Source: Sorghum bicolor
Taxonomy: Eukaryota > Streptophyta > Magnoliopsida > Poales > Poaceae
Length of the DNA: 64,000 nucleotides
Reading direction: 5' to 3'
NCBI RefSeq assembly: GCF_000003195.3
Contig: NC_012875.2
Span: forward strand, 33,150,314-33,214,313
Shown one piece after another: positions 11,063-21,700 of the stretch (position 1 is the stretch's first letter; each line of letters starts with the position of its first letter). Position numbers and translations under genes: made by a program. The notes beneath the pieces were generated by a model. That model was given only the letters and a program-made list of their open reading frames with translations, ran no database searches and was not told the origin of the DNA.

Positions 11063-11093
11063 GCGCACTTTATAGATAGTCTATAAAGTGCGC
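11063..11093. repeat. 13-bp-arm hairpin found only in the 5' LTR
   Basis: gcgcactttatag (11063-11075), loop atagt, ctataaagtgcgc (11081-11093). The right arm matches the 3' LTR at 22336. The left arm and loop replace 163 bp of ordinary LTR sequence. It looks like a fold-back template switch. Confidence 0.85.
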
Positions 11094-12125
11094 ACTACCG
11101 GAGGAAGTGCGGTGTGCGGGGGACCATTGGCGTAAGCCCAAAGGCAGGTGAGTTAAAATTCCTGACCTCCCTGGCAGAGTGGTAGCCCTGGGAGTGCAGC
11201 GCTGATCGGAGCCGCGATTCCTGAGTCGTACCAAAGGTGACCCGTTGGCTCTCCGACGGGGGATGCTTGGGTGAGTGCTAGGAATAACCCTCCAGCTGGA
11301 TAGGAATTCGATTCGAATCGCCGTCTCTCCTGGTCGGTGAGAACTTGACAGAGCAGCGGCAAATGTAGCATTCACTAATAAACTTGGTTCATGATAATGA
11401 TGATAGCAAGGAAGAACATAAGATGAACTTGATATGGTTATTAATGCTTGTATTAATCAAGTGAAGTGCTTTAGTTCAGGTTCTAATTTAAGTGGTAGGC
11501 TGATGATAAATAAATAAGATGCTCTCACAATGAGTCAGTCATAATAAAGGCTTTTGGCAAAATGTCGAGTCGACCAGCTCTACTTTTATATCTTAGCCTT
11601 GCATGATCCTTGGTGTCTTTATGTTTTACTAGACGGGTAAGTCTAGCTGAGTACATTCTCGTACTCAGGGTTTATTCCCACCTGTTGCAGATGACATCTT
11701 CTATGACGGTTTCTGCAAGACCTGTCTCCATCCCGCTGGGGATGAGGACTAACCGTCGGGCACGGTTCTCTAACAACCCCGTATCTGATGCTTTTGGAAG
11801 GATGGTGTAGACTCTGGCAATAACCAAAAACTTGGGAACTGAACTTTGAACAAGTGTGTGTAATTATTTTGCTTCCGCTACTTCGAACTTGGGTTGTAAT
11901 AACTTAATAACTCTGATGTGGTGCCGCTTCGACGGCAATGAATGACTTTGTAACATTCGCTGTGTTTATGTTGAACTATTACGATCTTGGTTTGTTGCGA
12001 GTTGGTTTGAAGTCCTTCGTGATTTCAATTGACTACCGGGATTATATGGGCTCAAGTTTGGAAACTTGATTGCTTGCCGATCGTTTCTACACTTGAACTC
12101 TTATAATTTGGTCGGTTCTGTGACA

Positions 12126-12941
12126 GCTGGCATCGGAGCAAGTTCAGCATTATAAATGCAGCGTTTGTGTATTTAAAAACAAAGAGTTTTTCAATAAAAT
12201 GGTGTAAATCAATAATTAAGTTATGCCAGTGGTCGAATCCTCCTTGCCCACATAAGGACTATAGGTGGCTATTTAAGTACTAACTTGGGGGGTTTTATTT
12301 ATGCATCTCCGGCAGTACTCAGGTATGGATGTGTGATGACCGCACTATGCTACCCTGTGGTCTAATGGTGGAGGTAGCCTTCATATGTGAAATAGCCACA
12401 TATGTCGCTAGATTTAAATTATGCAACGTCGCACCTACGCCCTGGTAAGTGTGAGCTGTGAGAGCATGGTCGTCCAAATGGCGGTCTACGGGAGTGTTCG
12501 CGGTGGTTTTCTAGATTGGTTACATGTCAAAACCATGGAACCACGAAAGAAACTTAATTGGGGAGCATTTAATATCTCGGGTAGCTGTGGTGTCATTGTT
12601 TATGCATGTTGGGCATGTCCAAGCAATGTGCACTTAGTTTACTGCTTTCTTGAGTGTTATATTGGGGACTGTTGGGCTGAAATGAAGTTTTCTGCAGGTA
12701 CTCTAACAGCGCACGTGTAAATCGATAGTTATCGTATCGAGAGACGAATGTATGCCACCGTATATCCGTTAGAATATTAATTTTCTAAGTTTGTGAGGAC
12801 GTACGGTTCGTGCATGCATCATGTCGCATTCATACATACATTCTGTCTACTCCTTCCCTTACAATGTCGTCCCTTTTAATTAAATAATTGTTGCTTAAAC
12901 TAATCCTCTTTTACCCATGGTATTCCTATTCCTTTCCACAG
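12126..12941 (+). promoter_or_regulatory. Chromovirus leader: primer site, candidate splice donor and acceptor
   Basis: The primer site tggcatcggagc (12128-12139) matches the 3' end of initiator-Met tRNA except at two positions. A strong donor-like cctg|gtaagt lies at 12445-12450. The leader ends in a good acceptor (tattcctttccacag) exactly before the ATG of ORF0 at 12942. The open stretch at 12421-12720 lacks family features and spans the donor, so I do not call it a gene. Confidence 0.65.
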
Positions 12942-14027
12942 ATGGATGCACCCGCTTCACCCCGTCCCAGTGACACTTTCTTGAGCGAGTTTGGCACTCC
13001 TATCTTGCTCTGGAGAGTGCTTCAGTCTGTCGGGTATGCTGAGCCACCTCAGTATTCCTGGTGGGAGATGGAGAGCACAGGAGGGATACAGTGGTTTGCT
13101 GTGCAGGGAGTTGTCCCTCCACATCGGGACAAGCCTGCATGGACAGGATGGACTTGTAGCTCAGATGGGCAGACTCCTTGGGAGGCAGCTCAGGTTGCAG
13201 CTCAGACTATCCTGCTCGATATCTGTCAGAGGTGTGGTGATGAGCTGACGGGAGGACCAGCGGCCTCCATTCCCCGTGCTGACCCAGTAGCAGCGGAGTG
13301 GAAACAGGCTAATGGGTGTGCTTTGGTTCGAGGCAGGGGAGAGAGAGCTGAGAGTTCTAGTCCTGCTATGAGTGCTATGATGGCTGTGCTCAAGCTGATT
13401 AGTCAGCGAGAGAACACCTATGCACCAGTGATGGTGGCTGTTCGCCAGGCTCAGGAGCTGCAACGGAAGGCTGAAAAGCGTGCTCGCAAGTTTCGCAAGC
13501 AAGCTAGACTCCTGGAGCAAGCTCAGAAGGACCGCAATGACTGGGAAGACATTGCGGAGCACCGTAGGCAGCAGTGGGTGAAGGCCATTAGAGAGAGAGA
13601 TCATAAGCAGGATCAGATGAGCCAATTAGCTAGAGAGAAGGAGACAGTGCAGGAGCGCTTGGTGCAGATCACTCGTGAGAGGGATACTGCACTCCGCGTG
13701 TCGGAGAACAGGCGTAGAGCATAGGAGATGCACCGAGTTCAGTCTCTTGAGCGGGAGAACTATCTGCAGGATCAAATTGAGGCTGGTCTTGTGGAGATTC
13801 ACCGTCTCAACAACTTGCTACACCCTATTCCTCGCCCTATACCCGTGTATCCAGAGGTGGGACCTCAGGTGATTGTGGCCGATGATGATGGTATGGAGGT
13901 CGATGGACCAGCAGCGGCTGCACCACCTCTGCACGAGGACGTGGAGGACGAGGAGCTTGAGCCATTTAGCGACGACGATGGACAGGCGATCGTCGACGCT
14001 GACTCGGACGACGAGCCTGGAGTGTAG
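12942..14027 (+). pseudogene. ORF0 upstream of gag, coiled coil with acidic tail
   Basis: It starts at ATG 12942, immediately after an acceptor-like ccacag, and spans 361 codons with one TAG at 13722-13724 (RRA-stop-EMHR, explained by CAG to TAG). The first ~110 residues hold a Trp-rich segment (WWEMESTGG, WTGWTCSSDG, TPWEAAQ). Residues ~170-290 form a Lys/Arg/Glu/Gln-rich coiled coil (QELQRKAEKRARKFRKQ). The end is very acidic (DDDGQAIVDADSDDE). The minus-strand chromovirus has an ORF0 of the same plan at 39598-38894. Extra ORFs before gag are known in rice RIRE3/RIRE8-type elements. I do not know the function; a nucleocapsid-assisting or nuclear-localising role would be a guess. Confidence 0.8.
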
Positions 14028-14387
14028 GGAGTAGTGAGTAGTGTGTTGTGAGGATCTTTTGTAGTATGCCAGTTAGCAGTGGTGCTTTTGTAACCATGTT
14101 GTAATCCGGAGCTTTTACCTTGACTCGTGGCATGTACTGTGATGGTGTAATAACTTTATGGACCCAATGTGCAATCTTAACATGTTTGTTATGATATGAC
14201 GATGTTCCCGTTGTGGTGCATATGGCGAATATCTCTGTCATGTGTTGGATTGGTGATGTTGTTTTATGGAATTGAATTATTGTGCCTTTTCTGTAAAGTT
14301 ATTCTCTCGAATACTTTTAGGCATAAATATAAGTTCTTCTGCGGCAAATCTTGTCATCATCAATGCTCACTGACTGTGTCTTTACAG
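14028..14387 (+). promoter_or_regulatory. ORF0-gag spacer ending in acceptor-like site
   Basis: 360 bp without coding signal. It ends ctgtgtctttacag|ATG, so the gag start codon directly follows a consensus-like 3' splice site. Confidence 0.55.
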
Positions 14388-15398
14388 ATGTCTCGTGGCA
14401 CCCAAGGTGCGGAACAGCGTGCAAACATGAATCCACCACCTCCTCCTCCACCACCCAATCCTGCTGAGTTAATGCAAATGATGGTGGACAATCAGAGGAT
14501 GCTCACTGAGACCATCAATCGGATGGTGAATCAGGGTGGTCGCAATGCACATGAAGGGCCAGCTCCTAACCAGTACAGTAGCTTCAAGGACTTCATGGAT
14601 ACAAAGCCCCCACCTTTCAGAGAAGCTGAAGAACCCCTTCAAGCTGAAGAATGGCTGAACACGGTGGAACATAAGTTCCGCTTGCTTCGATTGACTGAAG
14701 GTTTGAAGGCATAGTATGCAGCTCATCAACTGCAGGGCCCAGCAGGCATCTGGTGGAATCAGTATCGAGAAGCTCTTCCAGCCGACACTGTGCTTGACTG
14801 GAATCTGTTCTGTGATGCTTTTAAAGGGCATTCCATTTCTCCTGGTGTTATGGAAATGAAACATACTGAGTTCATGCAGTTAACTCAGGGCAACAAGACC
14901 TTGAAGGAGTATTTGCATGCTTTCAATCATTTGTCGAGGTATGCTCCTGAGTTTGTGAACCCGGAGACGAAAAAGATTGCTAGTTTCAAGCGGGGTTTGG
15001 GCCCCAAATTGCTGAAGACTATGGGCCGCACTAAGTGTGCAACTTTCAATGAGTTTGTCAGTGATGCTCTCACTCAAGAGAACTATAACACTGTGTACAC
15101 TGCGACCAAGACTCGCAAGAGGGCTTTTGAGGCCGGGGCCGGGTCATCTCAGTCCAAGGCTCCAGTGGCAGCTAAGCCACCGTTCCGCGCTCCAACCCCC
15201 AACCAGCGACACCGCCCTCTGGTGAAGAAGAATCAGGCGAAGACGGGTTTTCGCAAGGGGTACTCTATTGCTCTTCCTAGGGGCAACACAGGTCCCAACT
15301 ATGCCAAGACTCCACCTGCCAACTGTCCGTGCTAGAACTGCAATCAGACCGGGCATTGGCAGAGCAACTGTCCCTACCCGCCAAAGAAGGTCAACTAG
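14388..15398 (+). pseudogene. Chromovirus gag
   Basis: Gag packages the RNA into virus-like particles in the cytoplasm. It starts at ATG 14388 (MSRGTQGAEQ), has a Pro-rich stretch, then the retrotransposon gag domain (EEWLNTVEHKFRLLRL, WWNQYREAL, YLHAFNHLSRYAPEF) and one CCHC knuckle (CNQTGHWQSNC, about 15336). Three in-frame stops occur: TAG 14712-14714, TAG 15333-15335 (in the first Cys region of the knuckle) and TAG 15396-15398. Each is one C-to-T change from CAG. There is no frameshift, and gag runs straight into pol in the same frame, as in intact Tekay elements. Confidence 0.9.
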
Positions 15399-18300
15399 GG
15401 GAACGTCCGTCAGGGGCGTGTTCACTACACCACTGTAGAAGCAATCCCTGCTGGTGAGGTAGTTACGACTAGTAAGTTTCTGGTCAATCAACATGACGTG
15501 CTTGTGCTTTCTGATTCAGGAGCATCGCATTCTTTTGTGAGTTCTGAATTTGTGTCTAAGCATAATATCAAGGCAATTACACTTGATAAGGGCAGTTATT
15601 GTATTAGTGCTGCGGGAAATGATATTTCCACCAATCAAGTGGTTTTGGGGGCAACTCTGGAAATAGGAGTCCGTCAGTTTCTTGCTGATTTGGTTGTTCT
15701 ACCCGGTGTGGGCATAGATGTAATTCTGGGGATGAAGTGGATGAGTGGCAACAGAGTTCTTATCGACACCACCACTCGTGTAGTGATGTTGAAAGACCCG
15801 AATACCAAGGAGGCATTTGTAGTGCAACTCCCTCGTGATATTCAAATCCGTAGCACTATAAATGCAGTTACATCTAAGGCTATTCAGGACATTCCGGTGG
15901 TGTGCGAGTTTCTGGACGTGTTTCCTAATGATTTACCTGGGCTTCCTCCAGATCGGGATGTGGAGTTCAAAATTGAATTGATTCTAGGTACCGCTCCTAT
16001 CTCTAGAAGACCTTATAGAATGCCACCTAATGAGTTAGCTGAGCTTAAGACCCAACTCAATGAGTTGTTGAAGAAAGGACTTATCCATCCTAGTTCCTCT
16101 CCTTGGGGTTGTCCGGCTATCTTTGTGAAGAAGAAGGATCAATCTTTGCACATGTGTGTGGACTATCGTCCCCTAAATGCAGTGACTATCAAGAACAAAT
16201 ACCCTCTTCCTCGCATTGATATTTTGTTTGATTAGTTGTCTAAAGCTAAGGTATTTTCCAAGATTGATTTACGATCTGGGTACCATCAGGTCAAGATCCG
16301 TCCTGAAGATGTACCTAAGACAGCTTTCTCGATGAGGTATGGGCTGTATGAGTACCTTGTCATGTCATTCGGTCTTACGAATGCACCTGCTCACTTCATG
16401 TATCTCATGAATTCGGTGTTCATGCCCGAATTGGACAAGTTTGTGGTGGTCTTCATTGATGATATCTTGGTATATTCCTGCAATGAAGAGGAGCATGCAG
16501 AGCATCTGTGTATAGTGTTGTCGCGTCTGCACGAACATCAGCTTTATGCTAAGTTTAGCAAATGCGAGTTCTGGCTGAAGAAAGTACCTTTCTTGGGCCA
16601 TGTCTTATCTGAAGAAGGTATATCGGTGGATCCGGCTAAGGTGTAAGAAGTGCTGGATTGGAAAGTTCCAACTTCGGTACACGAGGTTCGGAGTTTTCTT
16701 GGTCTGGCTGGATATTATCGTCGATTCATTCCCGAATTCTCAAAGATATCTAAGCCTATGACTCGTCTGCTTCAGAAGGATGAGAAGTTTGTGTGGACGC
16801 CTGAGTGTGAAGAGGCATTCCACAAGTTGAGGACATTGCTGACATCAGCTCCTGTTCTAGCCCAGCCTGATATCGAGAAGCCCTTCGATGTCTTTTGTGA
16901 CGCGTCAGGCATTGGTTTAGGCTGCGTGTTGATGCAGGAAGGTCGCGTTATCACGTATGCCTCGCGCCAACTTCGAAAGCATGAGGTCAATTACCCTACT
17001 CATGACTTGGAATTGGCGGCACTTGTTCATGCTTTGAAAATCTAGAGGCACTATTTGCTAGGTAATCTGTGTAATATCTACACCGACCATAAGAGCCTCA
17101 AGTATATCTTCACTCAACCTGAACTGAACATGCGGCAGCGAAGGTGGCTTGAGTTGATTAAAGATTATAATCTACAAGTGCACTATCATCCGGGCAAGGC
17201 AAACGTGGTGGCGGACGCCTTGAGTAGGAAAGCGCACTGTCACTCAATCCAAGTGCAAGATCCGTTGTTGTTACATCTTATGCATCCACTTGTGCTCAAC
17301 CAGATTTCTTTGGAGAGTACTCTTCGCAATCGAGTCATCGAATTGCAGCAAATAGATGTAGGCATCCACCACATAAAGAGGAAAATGAAAGAAGAAGAAA
17401 CCAAGCATTTCTGAGTCGATGAGAACGGAATTCTTTGGTTCAAAGATCGACTAGTGGTCCCAAAAGACCGCGAGCTGCGAAACCAGATCTTATCTGAAGC
17501 TCATTCATCCAAATTGTCTATCCATCCTGGTAGTAGTAAGATGTATCAGGATCTGAAACCTTTGTTTTGGTGGACAAAGATGAAAAAGGAGATCGCTGCT
17601 TTTGTCGCTCGTTGTGACAATTGTTGTGGAGCGAAGGCTGTTCACATGAAAGCTGGTTTGCTTCAACCCTTGTCAATTCCTGGTTGGAAATGGGAAGAAG
17701 TCAGCATGGATTTCATCAGTGGACTCCCAACTTCTGTTAAGGGTTACGACTCCATCTGGGTGATTGTAGATCGTTTGACCAAGGTTGCTCGATTTATTCC
17801 AGTTCAAACTGACTATCGTCCACATCAATATGCAGAATTGTATTTCGAGCACATTGTTCGTCAATATGGTGTGCCTCAAACAATTATATCAGATCGTGGC
17901 CCACAGTTCACTGCTCATTTTTGGGAATGTCTGCATGAGCAAATTGGTACTCAATTAGTCCGTAGCTCTGCTTATCATCCCCAAACAGCAGGTCAAACTG
18001 AACGTGTTAACCAAATCCTAGAAGACATGTTGAGGGCATGTGCTCTCTCTTCAAAAGGTTCTTGGGTTAACTGGTTGCCTTTGGCTGAGTTCTCCTATAA
18101 CAATAGTTATCAGGAGAGTATCAAGATGGCTCCATTTGAAGCTTTGTACGGTCGAAAATGTCGAACCCCGTTGAATTGGGTAGAAGCCGGAGAACGAAGG
18201 TATTATGGCATCGATTTCGTGAACGAAGCAGAGCAGAAAGTCCATACCATCCAGTAACATCTGGAAGCTGCTCAAGCTCGTCAGAAAAGTTATGCCAACA

Positions 18301-18752
18301 AAAGAAGGAAGCCAATTGAGTTTTCAGTTGGTGACCATGTGTATATCAAGGTGTCTCCGATGAAGGGTGTACAAAGGTTCGGAGTCAAGCGAAAGCTTGC
18401 ACCTCGTTATGTAGGACCTTATCAGATTCTCGAAAAGAAAGGGAATGTGGCGTACAAAGTTCAACTCCCTGTTGCGCTTCGAGCTATTTTCCCTGTCTTC
18501 CACGTATCACAATTAAAGAAGTGCCTTCGTGTACCGAAGGAACGAGTGGAAGTTCGAGATATCAAGTTGAAGTCAGATCTGGTGTATGAGGAGAAACCCG
18601 TAGCGGTTCTTGATCGCAAGGAACGGGAGACTCGTAATCGTGTGGTTAAGTTCTACAAGGTGTTGTGGAGTAACCACGGGGAAGAAGATGCTACTTGGGA
18701 GACGGAGGATTATTTAAGAGAAGTTTACAAAACATTCTTCGAAAATCATTAA
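15399..18752 (+). pseudogene. Chromovirus pol (protease, RT, RNase H, integrase, chromodomain)
   Basis: One frame covers the whole region. Protease: [10 protein letters not shown] (15510) and [30 protein letters not shown] and FIDDILVYS (about 16450). RNase [24 protein letters not shown]. Integrase: zinc region HSSKLSIHPGS...CDNCC, then Asp (SMDFISGLP), Asp (ISDRGPQF) and Glu (GQTERVNQ). The chromodomain (EDATWETEDYL) lies at the C end and in this group directs insertion to heterochromatin. Stops at 16233 TAG, 16644 TAA, 17043 TAG, 17412 TGA and 18255 TAA all fit single transitions from Gln, Gln, Trp, Arg and Gln codons. The catalytic residues themselves are unchanged. The terminal stop is 18750-18752. 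Confidence 0.93.
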
Positions 18753-18780
18753 GCTTTCAAATCTCGGGACGAGATTTTTG

Positions 18781-18794
18781 TAAGGGGGGAGGGC
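18781..18794 (+). promoter_or_regulatory. Polypurine tract taaggggggagggc
   Basis: A purine run directly before the TG of the 3' LTR, the primer for plus-strand cDNA. Confidence 0.9.
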
Positions 18795-21700
18795 TGTAAC
18801 ACCCCAGTGTTATGGTTGCATTAATCATGTTCATAGCATGAGCATCATCATCTACTCAAAGCATACCATGATCATCATCTATCTTGAGCCATGTCATTCT
18901 ATGCAAATATGTGATCTAAATTGCTTAAATAGGCTTCCTATGCTTATGTTTGAGTGAACCATGCTTGTGTTTGTGCTCTATGCTTTGGTAATTAGTTTAT
19001 CTAGGCTTAACTTAACTTTGGGAACAATGTTCATGTTGATCACTTCTCCAAATTATGCCTTTAAGTCATGCTTGTGCAAATAGGCTCTAGAAACCTATTT
19101 TCCTTAGGATTTTAAAAAGTGTTTCATAAAATGTTTGCATGTCAACACTTTCTACAGCAAAGTTGTAGCAAATTTTATAAGGAACAAAAGTTGTTTTATG
19201 GCCATCTCATGAAAATGAACACAAATAGCTCAAAAGTGACCCACAAGGCAGATTTGGCGCTGTTTCCAACACTTAGAAAATTTTCCAAGTCTTGGAACGA
19301 AACCAGTTTGCTCGATCGATTTTGGAAACTCTATATCTCTCAATCCCGGTCGATCTGGCCTTTGCTCTAGTTGACAAAGTTGTAGAACTCGATTGGAACT
19401 CCAACTTTGTCAACTGCATCATCTTCTATCTCGGGCAGGTTTGGGAGTTATTCGTTGCTGAAGTCGCTCTGTCAGTCGGTCTCCGTTTCTCTGAATCGAA
19501 GCCGAGCTCGCCGTCGTGGATGGCCAGAGCGCCATCTGTCCACCAGATGTCATCTGTACGCCGGCGATGGCCCCGCTCGTCAGCTCCCAGCGCGCGCATG
19601 ATGTCCACGGCGACGCCCCGAGCAGAGTGGACGCGTCCACTCTCGCTTTCCTCGCCCTCTCGCGCCTGTAAACCGCCCGCAGCGAGCTCACCGTCGTGAG
19701 CTCACTCCGGCGAGCTCGTGTGCGCTCGTCGCTGCGTCTCGGTCCACCAAATTCCACCCACAGCTCCGCCGTGAACTGCTCTCCATTCTCCACCCACCAT
19801 CTCGCCGTGAAATCCACCGGTGAGCCGCCATTCCCTTCTTCCCCCAAATCGGGTCGCCGTGACCATCTTTTCCGGCGAGCCCAATGCTGAGCCCTGTGAA
19901 GCCTCTCGTCGTCTCTGGTTAGGTCCTAGAGGTTGCTTAGGTTTTTAGCGAGCTTTTGCGCCACTTGGTGGACGCTCTACCGAGCTCTCCGTCGCCGGAC
20001 ACGATGCGCAGCGCCGCCGTGTTTCCGCCGGAGATGGGTGCTCTCGTGGCCAGCGTGTTCCACGAGGTTTCAAGCCAAGCCACGTACCTTGGAAGCTCTG
20101 CCGTAGTTCGCTGGTTCTGTAGAAGGTCTTAGGTCGCGCTCTACCGGCCTGAGGGCTCCGGCGTAACGCCGAGCACCTCCGCCGAGCCGTCATCATCGAC
20201 GGTGAGCCCCTTCCGGTGGCTCCGCCGTGGGAAAAGTGGGATCAATCGAGTCGCTAGAGTCTGGGGATCACGTTGGTGCCCTTGGTTTGACCGGAGACCT
20301 CGCCGTCGCGGAGAAATCGCCGGCGATAGTCGCATCGGTCGTGAGGACGATGACCCTGACAGGCGGGGTCCACTGTCAGCGTCACCTCCTTCCCTCCTTT
20401 TCTTTTATTCAAAATCTGGATTTTTGGCTTTCTTGCAAAAATCATATCTCCTGTTTCTGAGATCCAAAAATTGTGAAACCAATTTTATGGTGTTCCTTGA
20501 GATGGCTAGTTTTTAATAAAAATATAAAATGAACCATGTTTTCTGGGAAAATATTTATTAAGGATTTAATCTTGTTATTCATGAATAAATTCATATCTCT
20601 GGTTACACTGTTTAGTTTGCCATGAAAATTTTATAGTAGCCTCTGGGTGGTACTAGAATGTTATGATAAATATTTCATGATTTTTGGATTAATGCAACTT
20701 GGATATGTAATTTATGATTGAAATGTGGCTTGTTTCCTTGATTAAATTATATAAAATAATTGGTACTTATGCTGGTGCTTTACTTTGGTAGTAAACCTGT
20801 TTATGGCATTCCTCATGTGTAAATAATCTGAAATCTGTTGTTTGGCATTATACAAGTCATGTTTTCCAATTTATGAAATAAGCACCTAGCTATATGTTAA
20901 ATGCATATCTTTAATTTGGTATGTGCCATTGCTCTGAAATTTTTATGGTGATGCTTTGGTGCTATACTTGTGCCTCTGTAATTTTTGTAGATTTTTCTGA
21001 GCACCTTGACTAATATCTTGTAATTATGCTCCTTTCTAGAATTAATTACTAAATGCCTTGTTAAGTATATGTTTGAGGGTTATCATCTGATGTTCTGGTA
21101 ACCTTGTGATATGCTTGTGCTCATATGCCATGTGGTTGGCATGGTTTGTGTTTTGGTTATGTCATCAAATAATTAATTATAGGGTTAAAGGCTGTTCTGG
21201 ACAGCAAGGGAGCAATTTAACTTTTGTTTAATGATAATTTGGTTTTCTGAGAATCTTATCTAAATCAAAGTTGTTGTAAACTTATTGAACTAGCTGTGGT
21301 TTAAATTTGGGATGATTTGGCCTAGTAGTTTAAAAGTTATGGCTGTTCCAAGTTAGGTTCCAGAAATAGGTGCTCTCTGTTTTTCTAGGACAGAACCTGG
21401 AACTTTGTTAAAATGATTGGTTTAATGTATGAATCTTGCTATGATGTTTAAAGATGATTTGTAGACAATTTCATGAGATTTCCAGAATGTCCTCATTTAT
21501 GTTTGTTGGAACTGTCTATCTTTAGTTATGATTTATTTACTGAGTTGCTACTGTTTTGTGTTGCTTACTGTTTTAGTATCATGTTAAGTTTCGGGCTGAG
21601 TGACTTGTTAGCTTGTGAGAACTTGTTATAACTGTGTACTCCGTAAATGAGTGCCCAGTGAGTCCATTATGTTAGCAAGCATTCATTCTTGTGTATGCAC

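Larger units (their letters stand above)
7714..12125 (+). repeat. Chromovirus 5' LTR (4412 bp)
   Basis: Ends are tgtaacacc...tctgtgaca. Composition changes sharply inside it: AT-rich to about 8380, strongly GC-rich at 8380-9300, AT-rich at 9300-10600, then mixed. It matches 18795-23379 except for about 70 substitutions, a 31-bp segment missing near 10700, and the block at 11061-11081, where 163 bp of the 3' LTR (22173-22335) are replaced by 21 bp that form a hairpin. ORFs on both strands of the GC-rich part (8210-8692, 8337-8765) are compositional and not genes. Confidence 0.95.

Noticed and set aside
12421..12720. 99-codon ORF in the chromovirus leader
   Set aside because: It spans the strong GTAAGT donor, has no domain and no counterpart in the other chromovirus.
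14196..14387. Upstream extension of the chromovirus gag ORF
   Set aside because: The extension is spacer without gag features. ATG 14388 after the acceptor-like site fits the start of related gags.
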